From assembly GCA_016185365.1 (NCBI GenBank), contig JACPNP010000007.1:1-64000 (forward strand): a DNA stretch of 64,000 bases, written 5' to 3'. Under the pieces are notes generated by a model. That model ran no database searches. It was given only the letters and a program-made list of their open reading frames with translations, and was not told where the DNA came from. Below, one piece after another: positions 33,239 to 40,845 of the stretch. Position numbers and translations under genes: made by a program. Positions within the stretch are counted from its first letter, which is position 1. Each line of letters begins with the position of its first letter. The stretch comes from Terriglobales bacterium. Lineage in GTDB: Bacteria; Acidobacteriota; Terriglobia; Terriglobales; Acidobacteriaceae.

Positions 33239-33772
33239 CTACGGTTCCGGTGTTTCCGTCTCTAGACCCGTCTCGGCCTCAGTCTTTTCATAGAAGATGT
33301 CCGGGCGGTTTTCCTGCAGCCAGGCGATCAACTTCTCCGCATCTTCCTCGCCCACGCCGTCCGCAAAGCGGATGTCGAGGCCTTTGTACCAGAAGGCCAT
33401 CCAATCCCAGGCCAGCTCGCCCAGGGAAAACCCGCGCAGATAGCGGACTTCGAGGATGCCGGCGATCTCGAACTTGCGCCCGGAGGTGACGCCCAGCGTG
33501 CGCCGCAGCAGGACCAGATGCTCACCGTCCAAGCGGACGGTCTCGGCGGTGAAGGCGTCGGCCAGGAATCCGATCCCGGCGATGAGCATGACCCAGTAAG
33601 GCCAGCTCAGCAGAGCGGCCTTGCCCAGCATGCTGAGCGCGGGCTCGGACTCCGGGAAGGCCTGGATCTCGCTGACGACCGGCCCCAGCAATCCCACACC
33701 ACCGCCCAGCACCAGCAGGAAGCCGGACAGGCGCTGCAGCGAAAGCTTCGACTTGTTGATGCGGTATTCCAC
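33239..33772 (-). CDS. Hypothetical membrane protein with PH-like domain
   Basis: About 177 residues if it starts at GTG 33772. The longer start at 33862 would translate the hairpin repeat at 33781-33845 and is unlikely. Two membrane segments (LSGFLLVLGGGVGLLGPVV and LLSWPYWVMLIAGIGFLADAF) are followed by a beta-rich C-terminal domain (VRLDGEHLVLLRRTLGVTSGRKFEIAGILEVRYL) resembling bacterial PH domains, and an acidic tail. It is unrecognised otherwise. Convergent or downstream genes do not help. Confidence 0.6.
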   Translation of the reverse strand: MEYRINKSKLSLQRLSGFLLVLGGGVGLLGPVVSEIQAFPESEPALSMLGKAALLSWPYWVMLIAGIGFLADAFTAETVRLDGEHLVLLRRTLGVTSGRKFEIAGILEVRYLRGFSLGELAWDWMAFWYKGLDIRFADGVGEEDAEKLIAWLQENRPDIFYEKTEAETGLETETPEP

Positions 33773-33780
33773 GCGGGGCC

Positions 33781-33845
33781 GCCCCTGAAGGGGCTGGGAA
33801 TTCTTGGGGACATCCACGGTGCGGCTGAAGCCGCACCCCTTCACC
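33781..33845. repeat. Composite hairpin element, copy 3
   Basis: GCCCC-TGAA-GGGGC (33781-33794), spacer, then the 27-base block starting GTGCGGC-TGAA-GCCGCAC (33819-33845), identical to the one at 12897 and in the tandem repeat at 10300 and 10495. Confidence 0.8.
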
Positions 33846-33909
33846 TCGATCGATCCTCTCATGCGACAAGATTCAAGCCGTGCCCCGGTCCAAACGGCTG
33901 GGAGCCAGG

Positions 33910-36012
33910 CTAATCCTCCACTTCCACCAGCTCCCCGCGTTCGGCCTTGGAGTGGGCGATCACTTTCTCCGCCTGCAGCGCGGGCACGAAGTCATAGTGG
34001 TCCATCTCCATCTGGAAGCTGCCCCGGCCCTGGGTCATGGCGGTGAGGTCGGCGCCATAGGTGAGCATCTCCGCCATGGGCACTTCGGCCTTGACCACGG
34101 TGTTGCCGGCCTTGTTGTCCATGCCCTGGATGCGGCCGCGCCGCGAGTTCAGGTCGCCCATGATGGCCCCGGCGAATTCATCGGGGATGGTGATCTCCAC
34201 TTTCATGACGGGCTCGAGCAGCGAAGGCTTGGCCTGTTCCATGGCTTTGCGGAAGGCGAGGCGTCCGGCCACTTTGAAGCTGAGCTCGTTGGAATCCACG
34301 TCATGATAACTGCCGTCATAGAGGATCACGCGATAGTCCACCACCGGGAACCCGGCCAGGTGGCCGCGCGCGGCCGCCTCGACGATACCCTTCTCCACCG
34401 CGGGGATGAAGTTGCGCGGGATGGAGCCGCCGAAGATGTCATTCACGAACTCGAAGCCGCCGCCGCGGGGCAGGGGCTCCATCTTGATCTTGCAATCGCC
34501 GAACTGGCCGTGTCCGCCGGTCTGCTTCTTGTGCCGGCCATGCGCATCGGCCTTGCCGCGGATGGTCTCGCGATACGGGACCTTGGGCGCCTTCAGCACC
34601 ACTTCCGTGTGGTAGCGCTTCTTCAGCTTGGAGACGATGACCTCGATGTGCTGTTGCCCGGTGCCGGCGATGAGGAACTCCTTGGTCTGCTCGTCGCGGA
34701 AGAAGCGGACCATCATGTCCTCTTCCATCAGCTTGTGCAGGCCGTTGGCCAGCTTGTCTTCATCGGCGCGGGTCTTGGGCTCGATGGCGAAGGTGATGGC
34801 CGGCTCCGGCAGCTTGACCACGGGATAGGCCACCGGATGGGCTTTGTCGCCGAGCGTGTCACCGGTGAGCGTGACCTTGAGTTTGGCCACCGCGCCGATG
34901 TCGCCCGCGTGCAGTTCGGTCACGGCATTGAGCGACTTGCCCTGCATCACGGAAAGGTGGCTGAATTTTTCCGCCGTGCTGCGGGTGTAATTCTGCACGC
35001 TCGCATCCGTCTTGAGCACGCCGCTGAAGACTTTGAACAGGGTGATGCGCCCGGTGAAGGGATCGTTCACGGTCTTGAATGCCTGCAGCGTGAGGGATTC
35101 GGCATCGCTGATGTGATGCTCTTCCGGCTCGCCGGGGGCGAGCGGGGTGTCATGCACCGGCGGGCGCTCGACCGGCGCGGGCGCGAACTCGGTGATGAAG
35201 TCAAGGATCTTGTCCGTGCCCACGTTTCCCAGACCGGAGGCGAACATGATGGGGAACAGTCGGTGCGCGACGATGGCCTCGCGCAAGCCGGGCAGCAGGT
35301 GTTCATCCGGGATGGTGCCTTTGTCGAAGAACTCCTGCATCAGTTCATCGTTGCCTTCCGCGACCAACTCGACGATGGCCTCATGGCCGGCCTTGGCGGC
35401 GTCCGCCACGTCAGCCGGGATGGGGACCTCCCGTCCCTTGCCGTTCCCGCCCAGGTCGTACTGGTAGGCCTTCATGCGTACCAGGTCCACCACGCCTTTC
35501 AAGCCTTTTTCCTGGCCGATGGGCAACATCACCGGCACCAGGTGTCGGCCGAAGGCATTGCGCAACGCCTCGATGGAGCGCTGCGCGTCGGCGCGGTCGC
35601 GGTCCATGCGGTTCACCACGATGACGCGCGGCAATTCGAACTCTTCGGCATAGGCCCAGACGCGTTCGGTCATCACTTCGACCGCGTGCACGCCATCCAC
35701 CACCACCAGCACGGACTCGGCGGGGATCATCGCCGCTTTGGCTTCATGGACGAACATATTGAAGCCGGGCGTGTCCAGGATGTTGACCTTCTTGCCTGCC
35801 CATTCACCGTAGGCCACGCCGATGGAAAGCGACATCTGGCGCGCGACCTCTTCCTCTTCCCAGTCGGTGATGGTGCTGCCTTCATCCACCCGGGTCTGTT
35901 TGGGGGTGACGCCGGCGGTGTACAGCATGGCGGCGACAAGAGTGGTCTTGCCACAATGCGAGTGGCCCACGACGGCGAGGTTGCGGACATCGGCGCTCTG
36001 ATAGACCTTCAC
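33910..36012 (-). CDS. Elongation factor G-like GTPase (EF-G paralogue)
   Basis: 700 residues with the five-domain EF-G layout. G1 is GHSHCGKTTL, where EF-G proper has GHIDAGKTT. G3 is DTPGFNMF, and G4 is NRMD instead of the consensus NKxD. The switch region EGSTITDWEEEEVARQMSLSI is divergent but recognisable. Domain IV with GRHKKQTGGHGQFGDCKI and the C-terminal MAEMLTYGADLTAMTQGRGSF are present. The altered motifs and absence of neighbouring rpsL/rpsG/tuf genes point to the EF-G-like paralogue found in many phyla, whose role (perhaps ribosome recycling or stress) is unclear. No tetracycline-resistance features. Confidence 0.9.
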   Translation of the reverse strand: MKVYQSADVRNLAVVGHSHCGKTTLVAAMLYTAGVTPKQTRVDEGSTITDWEEEEVARQMSLSIGVAYGEWAGKKVNILDTPGFNMFVHEAKAAMIPAESVLVVVDGVHAVEVMTERVWAYAEEFELPRVIVVNRMDRDRADAQRSIEALRNAFGRHLVPVMLPIGQEKGLKGVVDLVRMKAYQYDLGGNGKGREVPIPADVADAAKAGHEAIVELVAEGNDELMQEFFDKGTIPDEHLLPGLREAIVAHRLFPIMFASGLGNVGTDKILDFITEFAPAPVERPPVHDTPLAPGEPEEHHISDAESLTLQAFKTVNDPFTGRITLFKVFSGVLKTDASVQNYTRSTAEKFSHLSVMQGKSLNAVTELHAGDIGAVAKLKVTLTGDTLGDKAHPVAYPVVKLPEPAITFAIEPKTRADEDKLANGLHKLMEEDMMVRFFRDEQTKEFLIAGTGQQHIEVIVSKLKKRYHTEVVLKAPKVPYRETIRGKADAHGRHKKQTGGHGQFGDCKIKMEPLPRGGGFEFVNDIFGGSIPRNFIPAVEKGIVEAAARGHLAGFPVVDYRVILYDGSYHDVDSNELSFKVAGRLAFRKAMEQAKPSLLEPVMKVEITIPDEFAGAIMGDLNSRRGRIQGMDNKAGNTVVKAEVPMAEMLTYGADLTAMTQGRGSFQMEMDHYDFVPALQAEKVIAHSKAERGELVEVED

Positions 36013-36335
36013 GATTCACTCCTCGGGAAGCCGGCGGACACAGCGGTGTCTTCGGCAGGATGATGGCATTCACTGGATTTACGGGATCTTGCTGCTACGG
36101 GGCGGTATGCGGAGGCAGGGTCGACGGGATGCGCGGCTCCTGGCCGCGCAGCTGCGGTGCCCGGTCGAGTCCCCGGTCCATTCCAAGGCGCGCTGGAGAG
36201 GCTTCTCATGCGCTTACTTCTTCAAGGGAAAGGAATCCTAGCACACGGGCGGGGGCGTCTCAAGCCGGGCAATCCGAACCGGCTTCCTCGCCGTACCTCC
36301 TCCGGGACCCCATATTCCAACTCCGGAGGAACACC
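36013..36335. other. Intergenic region, divergent between EF-G-like and haemoglobin genes
   Basis: No gene is supported. A frame running from 36060 into the haemoglobin gene has no coding character before the signal peptide. A CGGAGGA ribosome site lies at 36323-36329, before the haemoglobin ATG. No clear promoter or repeat seen. Confidence 0.5.
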
Positions 36336-36785
36336 ATGCAACGCAAGCTCGCGCTTGGCCTTTTGGCCGCATTTCTGCTCTCCTTCTGCACGGCGGGATC
36401 CGCTCAGGCCAAGCAGGAGAAGACCTTGTATCAACGTCTCGGCGGCTATGACGCGCTGGCCGCTGTGACCGACGATTTTCTCGGCCGCCTCACCACGGAC
36501 GCGCAGATGAAACGCTTTTTCGTGGGGGCCAGCACGGATTCGCAGAAGAAGATCCGCCAGCATATCGTGGACTTCCTGTGCGCCGCCACGGGCGGCCCCT
36601 GTGCGTACATCGGCCGCGACATGAAGACCGCGCACACCGGACTCGGAATCACCGGGTCCGACTGGGACCTGACCGTGAAGCACCTGGTGGCCACGCTGGA
36701 CAAGTTCAAGGTGCCGGAGAAGGAAAAAGGAGAAGTGCTGGCCGCCATCTCCGGGTTGAAGAAAGACATCGTCGAACAGCCGTAG
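36336..36785 (+). CDS. Secreted group-1 truncated haemoglobin
   Basis: 149 residues from ATG 36336 with GGAGGA seven bases upstream. A signal peptide (LALGLLAAFLLSFCTAGSAQA) is followed by the truncated globin fold: LYQRLGGYDALAAVTDDFLGRL, the RFFVG region, then IRQHIVDFLCAATGGPCAYIGRDMKTAHTGLGI, where the second histidine (TAH) is the probable proximal heme ligand, and WDLTVKHLVATLDKF. Two cysteines flank the TGGP loop. Group-1 globins are usually cytoplasmic, so export to the periplasm is the unusual part. Possible roles are oxygen or NO handling. Confidence 0.9.
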   Translation: MQRKLALGLLAAFLLSFCTAGSAQAKQEKTLYQRLGGYDALAAVTDDFLGRLTTDAQMKRFFVGASTDSQKKIRQHIVDFLCAATGGPCAYIGRDMKTAHTGLGITGSDWDLTVKHLVATLDKFKVPEKEKGEVLAAISGLKKDIVEQP

Positions 36786-36791
36786 CCGGGC

Positions 36792-36820
36792 AACGGCGGC
36801 AAACGCGGTCTGCCGCCGTT
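36792..36820 (+). terminator. Probable terminator after the haemoglobin gene
   Basis: AACGGCGGCA (36792-36801), nine-base loop, TGCCGCCGTT (36811-36820) then TGTG. The T-run is short, so efficiency is uncertain. Confidence 0.55.
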
Positions 36821-36878
36821 TGTGCATCCTTTTGCCGCGAGGCTGTAACCGGATAGGCTAGAATCTGCTCATTGCGTC

Positions 36879-37429
36879 ATGCGCCGCTCACCCATCCCGG
36901 TCGCACTGCTCGTTGCAGGGGTCACTCTGCTGCCGATGCATGCCGACCTCATGGTGGTGTGCTGCGCTGAGCCAGCTTCAAGATCCGCCAGTGGGAAAGC
37001 CAGGGCGTAGGTTTGCGACTGCAATATGCCACCAGCCGCACCTACTTCTACGGCCCATTCACGGGAGGCATTTCCCAAGATCCCATCCCGCCGGGAGAAC
37101 GCATCCTGCCGGCGTTCGATGAGGTCCACACGGGAACGCTGCAACTTTCTTATCAGCGCCCCTGGCGGGACCTCTACAGCAACGTGAACATCCGCGGGGG
37201 CAGCGGCACCGCTGCCCTTGACGGCGCGCTCCGGCTTCCCAGCCACGTCACCGCTGACCTGACCGCGCGTGTGAGCTTGTGGAAGCAGGACGATCGCACC
37301 CTCTCCGCCGAATTCAATGTCGAGAATGTGTCCGGCGATCGATACCCGATCGCCAAAGAGAGCGAGGTAGCGCCCATCCAGTACTCTCCCGGGCGGGTGA
37401 TCGGGGGCCGATCGCGTTTCCGGTTCTGA
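36879..37429 (+). pseudogene. TonB-dependent receptor remnant (internal deletion plus frameshift)
   Basis: ATG 36879 begins a signal-peptide-like stretch (SPIPVALLVAGVTLLPMHA) in one frame, stopping after about 45 codons. From about 36980 a different frame reads FKIRQWESQGVGLRLQYATS and continues to 37429, ending LSAEFNVENVSGDRYPIA and a final SRFRF, a typical TonB receptor C-terminus with terminal phenylalanine. The plug and most of the barrel are missing. This looks like a receptor gene that lost roughly 2 kb; the size is a guess from family length. Confidence 0.7.
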
Positions 37430-37532
37430 TCCCGGCCCAGCGGACTTGCGGCAATCTGCATCCAATGACGGAACCCCTTGCTTTCGGATACCATGCTGCA
37501 GGGGACTTTGAGATCAGTCCCAAGGAGATTGG

Positions 37533-38177
37533 ATGCGACTCGTAAAGATCCTGCCGTTGCTGCTGCTCATCGCGATGAGCGCCGCGGCCCAACAGAAGAG
37601 CAAAGCCGCGCGTCCGGCGAAAGCGGCCACGCCGGTCCCGGAAAAATTGAGCGTGTTGCGTCCACCGGCGGGCGCAAAAGTGGCCATCGTGATGTTTGAG
37701 GACCTGCAATGTCCGGACTGCGGCCGCGCCTGGCCGCTGGTGCATGACGTGGCCCGGCGGCAGAACGTGCCCGTGGTGCTCTACGATTTCCCGCTGGCCA
37801 TGCACAACTGGTCGTTCGACGCGGCCGTGTGGGCGAGGTACTTCGACACAAAATCAAAAAAACTGGGTGACGGCTTTCGCGGCTACCTCTATGCCAGCCA
37901 GATCTCCATCACGCCCTTGAACCTATTGGACTATGTGCGCCGTTACGCGGAGTCGAATAACGTCCAGATCCCGATGGTGCCCGACCCCGGCGGCAAGATG
38001 GCGGAGAAGATCCGCGCTGATTACGCGCTGGGTCAGCGCATCGGCGTGCAACACACCCCGACCATCTGGGTGGTGGGCGCGGTGAAAAACAAGCCGGAAC
38101 CGTTCGTGGAGATCGTGGACCGCTCGCAGCTCTCTTCCATCATCGAGGACATGAAACGGCAGGCGGGAAGCAAATAG
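37533..38177 (+). CDS. Periplasmic DsbA-like thiol-disulfide protein
   Basis: 214 residues. A signal peptide (VKILPLLLLIAMSAAA) is followed by a thioredoxin-like fold with active site EDLQCPDCGRAWP (CPDC at about residue 60) and the cis-proline loop HTPTIWVVG near 175. The helical insert between them is as in DsbA/thioredoxin_4 proteins. It probably oxidises or reduces cysteines of exported proteins. The GGAG before the ATG at about 37522 is a plausible ribosome site. A terminator follows. Confidence 0.88.
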   Translation: MRLVKILPLLLLIAMSAAAQQKSKAARPAKAATPVPEKLSVLRPPAGAKVAIVMFEDLQCPDCGRAWPLVHDVARRQNVPVVLYDFPLAMHNWSFDAAVWARYFDTKSKKLGDGFRGYLYASQISITPLNLLDYVRRYAESNNVQIPMVPDPGGKMAEKIRADYALGQRIGVQHTPTIWVVGAVKNKPEPFVEIVDRSQLSSIIEDMKRQAGSK

Positions 38178-38194
38178 GCGCATTCGGAAGATAA

Positions 38195-38224
38195 AAAAGG
38201 CGTCAGCTCATGCGGACGCCTTTT
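38195..38224. terminator. Bidirectional rho-independent terminator
   Basis: AAAAGGCGTC (38195-38204), ten-base loop, GACGCCTTTT (38215-38224), flanked by A on the left and T on the right, between the convergent DsbA-like and M56 genes. Confidence 0.85.
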
Positions 38225-38239
38225 GATGTTTCAGGATGA

Positions 38240-39214
38240 TCAGCGGACCAGCAGCTCCAGCAATTCGTGCGTATGCTCTAGCAGTTCCGCGTACGGCACC
38301 AACGCAACCACCAACGCGGAGAGCGCCAGGATGACAGCCGCCCTCTCGCGGCGATCGGTGATGGGAGCGGGATCCGGCATGCGAGTACGGGTCAGCCGAA
38401 GCACGCGTTGCGCCAATTCAGAGTCGGAACTCTTCGGCAATAGATAGGCGCCCACCGCTTCCGGTTCCTCATGGAGCGCGGTCGCGCGGGCGAACTTCAC
38501 CAGCGCGGACGCCAATGCGATCGCCTGGGAACGGTCCTGGTGGACTCCGTCGTGGTCCGCCGCTTCTTCTGTCTTTTGCTGGAAGAGGCGCTGCAGGCGG
38601 GTGAATCGGCCACCGGGCACAAGGTCCGGCAGGCAGCGCACCGCCCACTGTTTCCACAGGTCGCGGGCGCGATGGTGCGCCAGCTCATGCTGCAGGGCCG
38701 CGCGAAACTCCTCCGGCGCGAGCATCGCCACCGCCGCGTGGGAGACGAACATCCGCGGGCGCCATACGCCCACCACCGCCATCATTGGAACACTCGATTC
38801 AAAGCACAGCACCGGAAGCTCCACGCCGGCATCCGGCATTGACATAGCCGTCTTTGACCACCGGCTGACGGCGCGCCGCGTCGCCAGCCAGGTCAATGCG
38901 ATCCGACAATGTGCATGCACGAGAAGCGCCACCGCGGCCGCGGACAGTGCTCCCAGCTTCCAGGTGATGGATTCTCCGGCGCTATTCGGTTCGTGAAGAA
39001 GAAAAGCCGGCGTAATCAGCAATGCGACAGAGGCGATCGCGATGACGAAGGGCAGCACGCGCAGGGTGAGGATGACGCAGGCCGCCGTGCGCGGGGACCA
39101 GCGCTCCAGCCGGCGCTCCAGCACTCGGGCGGACACGATGGAGACAAGTCCCATGGCCGTGTGCACGAGTACGAATGCCGAAAGCGACAGCGCCACCAAC
39201 AAGTCCCAATACAT
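38240..39214 (-). CDS. M56-family (BlaR1/MecR1-like) membrane metallopeptidase
   Basis: 324 residues. Four membrane segments surround a zinc-protease domain with HELAHH (about 180) and a downstream glutamate in EEAADHDGV. Unlike BlaR1 there is no C-terminal penicillin-binding sensor domain; the protein ends with a membrane helix and a short leucine-rich tail. It follows a BlaI-type repressor gene by nine bases, so it probably cleaves or inactivates that repressor after an unknown membrane signal. Confidence 0.87.
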   Translation of the reverse strand: MYWDLLVALSLSAFVLVHTAMGLVSIVSARVLERRLERWSPRTAACVILTLRVLPFVIAIASVALLITPAFLLHEPNSAGESITWKLGALSAAAVALLVHAHCRIALTWLATRRAVSRWSKTAMSMPDAGVELPVLCFESSVPMMAVVGVWRPRMFVSHAAVAMLAPEEFRAALQHELAHHRARDLWKQWAVRCLPDLVPGGRFTRLQRLFQQKTEEAADHDGVHQDRSQAIALASALVKFARATALHEEPEAVGAYLLPKSSDSELAQRVLRLTRTRMPDPAPITDRRERAAVILALSALVVALVPYAELLEHTHELLELLVR

Positions 39215-39223
39215 GCCTGTCTC

Positions 39224-39613
39224 CTAGCGTTTGCCGGCCAGGTCGGCCGCGCGAGCCTTTTTCACGATCTCTTCCAGTTCATCGAGCAGCCGGCGGTCGT
39301 GTTGACTGACCGCCTCCACCAGGCAGGCCAGCAGCGGCCGCGTCTCTTCGCCACCCCGGGCGAACATGCGGTCGAGGAATTGCCGGGCGAATCCGCGTTC
39401 GAACTCGGCCCGCGTGTGCTGTGGGGAGTATAGGAACGCCTTGCCGTCTTTGCGGCGCAAAAGCAGGTTCTTCTTAAAAAGGCGGTCAAGTGTGGTCATG
39501 GCCGTGGTATAGGCCAGGCGACCGCCGGTGTGCTCGTAAAAATCGCGTACCGTGACCTCGCCCCGTGACCAGACGAACTCCATGACTTCGCGTTCCAGCC
39601 TGCCCAGTTCCAT
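39224..39613 (-). CDS. BlaI/MecI/CopY-family transcriptional repressor
   Basis: 129 residues with the Penicillinase_R winged helix: LGRLEREVMEFVWSRGEVTVRDFYEHTGGRLAYTTAMTTLDRLFKKNLLLRRKDGKAFLYSP. The C-terminal dimerisation helices follow. It is upstream of and coupled to the M56 protease gene. Regulated targets cannot be seen; the operator would be expected in its own leader at 39614-39771 but no clear palindrome was found. Confidence 0.92.
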   Translation of the reverse strand: MELGRLEREVMEFVWSRGEVTVRDFYEHTGGRLAYTTAMTTLDRLFKKNLLLRRKDGKAFLYSPQHTRAEFERGFARQFLDRMFARGGEETRPLLACLVEAVSQHDRRLLDELEEIVKKARAADLAGKR

Positions 39614-39771
39614 GCTCCATCTCGCGACTGCCTGGTCATTCTACTCGAAGCGTGATGAAACATGCGGAGGCCGAATAGAATAGCGTTACAGGGACGGATG
39701 CGCCACCTTCGGTCGGGCTGGATCCGCGAAGCAATCCTTAGAATGCCGCATCTGTTTTCTTTTGAGGGCTG

Positions 39772-40167
39772 ATGAGCGAAAAGATCGCTAAGACCGACGA
39801 GCAATGGCGGGCGGAACTGACGCCCGAGCAATTCCATGTGACCCGTGAAAAGGGCACCGAGCGGGCCTTCAGCGGCGAGTATTGGAACACCAAGACGCCC
39901 GGGGTCTATCTCTGCCGCTGCTGCGGGCAGGAGTTGTTCTCTTCGGACACCAAGTTTGATTCCGGAACAGGCTGGCCCAGCTTCAGTCAGCCGGCCTCGG
40001 GAGGCGCGGTGGAAGAGCACCGCGATTCCACCTACGGCATGATGCGCATCGAGGTCACCTGCGCCCGTTGCGGCGCGCACCTTGGGCATGTGTTCCCCGA
40101 CGGCCCTCGGCCAAATGGCCTGCGCTACTGCATGAACTCGGCCAGTCTGAAGTTGGAAAAGAAATAG
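39772..40167 (+). CDS. msrB: Peptide-methionine (R)-S-oxide reductase
   Basis: 131 residues, the usual length. Zinc-binding pairs are CRCCGQ and CARCGAH. The substrate region is [13 protein letters not shown], and the catalytic cysteine is in LRYCMNS near the C-terminus. It repairs oxidised methionine in the cytoplasm. Divergent from blaI; the ATG at 39772 is preceded by GAGG. Confidence 0.97.
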   Translation: MSEKIAKTDEQWRAELTPEQFHVTREKGTERAFSGEYWNTKTPGVYLCRCCGQELFSSDTKFDSGTGWPSFSQPASGGAVEEHRDSTYGMMRIEVTCARCGAHLGHVFPDGPRPNGLRYCMNSASLKLEKK

Positions 40168-40225
40168 GCCCGAGGCAGATTTTGTCCCAGCCGGGAAGAC
40201 TCCTCCATCGTATTTGCCAAGAACC

Positions 40226-40252
40226 GTGTGGCACAGCCGTCCTCGGCTGTGC
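40226..40252 (+). repeat. REP hairpin upstream of RAYT 1
   Basis: GTGTG precedes a perfect nine-base stem GCACAGCCG (40231-40239), loop TCCT and CGGCTGTGC (40244-40252). It lies 15 bases before the RAYT start. Same sequence at 51556, and with loop changes at 52085, 13040 and 13145. Confidence 0.9.
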
Positions 40253-40267
40253 TACTCTGCCCAGCCA

Positions 40268-40831
40268 GTGAAGTTGACCAAGAAATTCGCATATCGCAGG
40301 AATCTTCCACACATTCAGAAGGCTGATCGGCCTCACTTCATCACTTTCAACACTTGGAATCACTTTCAGCTTCCTCCGGATGCCCGGGACACCGTCTTTC
40401 TCGCCTGTCTTCATTATGACGAAGTCAAGATCGGACTGTATTCGGTCGTCGTCATGCCAGACCACGTGCACATGGTCTGCACCTTCCTTCGAAACACTTA
40501 TGGTGAGATCCATACTTTTGCGGAATTATTGAATTCGATCAAGGGATTCACCGCGCACTCCGTCAACCGGCTTTTGGGGTGGAAAGGGCACCTTTGGCAG
40601 GACGAAAGCTTCGATCATGTTTTGCGCCATGAAGAATCGATCGCGCAGAAGATCGAATACCTAAAAAATAATCCGGTCGAAGCCGGCCTGGTCAGTAAGC
40701 CAGGGGATTATCCCTGGCTTTGGGCCGATGACATGGTGGATTGGTCGTTTGTTCGCACAGCCGAGGACGGCTGTGCCACACGGACCCTGGATCAACTACC
40801 GGCTTGGAAGTCGCGGCAGAGTCAGGAATGA
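40268..40831 (+). CDS. REP-associated tyrosine transposase (RAYT), copy 1
   Basis: 187 residues from GTG 40268, the position that also starts copy 2. The Y1 transposase features are YRRNLPHIQKADRPHFITF, the HUH-type metal motif MPDHVHMV near 62, SIKGFTAHSVNRLLGWKGHLWQDESFDHVLR, and the catalytic tyrosine in KIEYLKNNPVEAGLV. After the usual end (YPWLWADD) the frame runs through an inverted REP at 40755-40781, which encodes RTAEDGCATRTL. Single-stranded DNA nicking at REP sequences is the known activity of RAYTs. About 75-80 per cent identical by eye to the protein at 51509. Confidence 0.93.
   Translation: MKLTKKFAYRRNLPHIQKADRPHFITFNTWNHFQLPPDARDTVFLACLHYDEVKIGLYSVVVMPDHVHMVCTFLRNTYGEIHTFAELLNSIKGFTAHSVNRLLGWKGHLWQDESFDHVLRHEESIAQKIEYLKNNPVEAGLVSKPGDYPWLWADDMVDWSFVRTAEDGCATRTLDQLPAWKSRQSQE
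40755..40781 (-). repeat. Inverted REP hairpin inside the 3' end of RAYT 1
   Basis: GCACAGCCG, loop AGGA, CGGCTGTGC, then CACAC: the exact reverse complement of the upstream copy at 40226-40252. It lies within the transposase reading frame. Confidence 0.9.
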
Positions 40832-40845
40832 TCCGGACGACCCGC

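Noticed and set aside
33880-36063. A 727-codon open frame on the plus strand
   Set aside because: It is antisense to the EF-G-like gene and exists because of high GC codon bias. Its translation is His/Gly/Arg-rich with no family features.
36060-36335. N-terminal extension of the haemoglobin
   Set aside because: The ATG at 36336 has a strong ribosome site and begins a clean signal peptide; the extension has no coding character.
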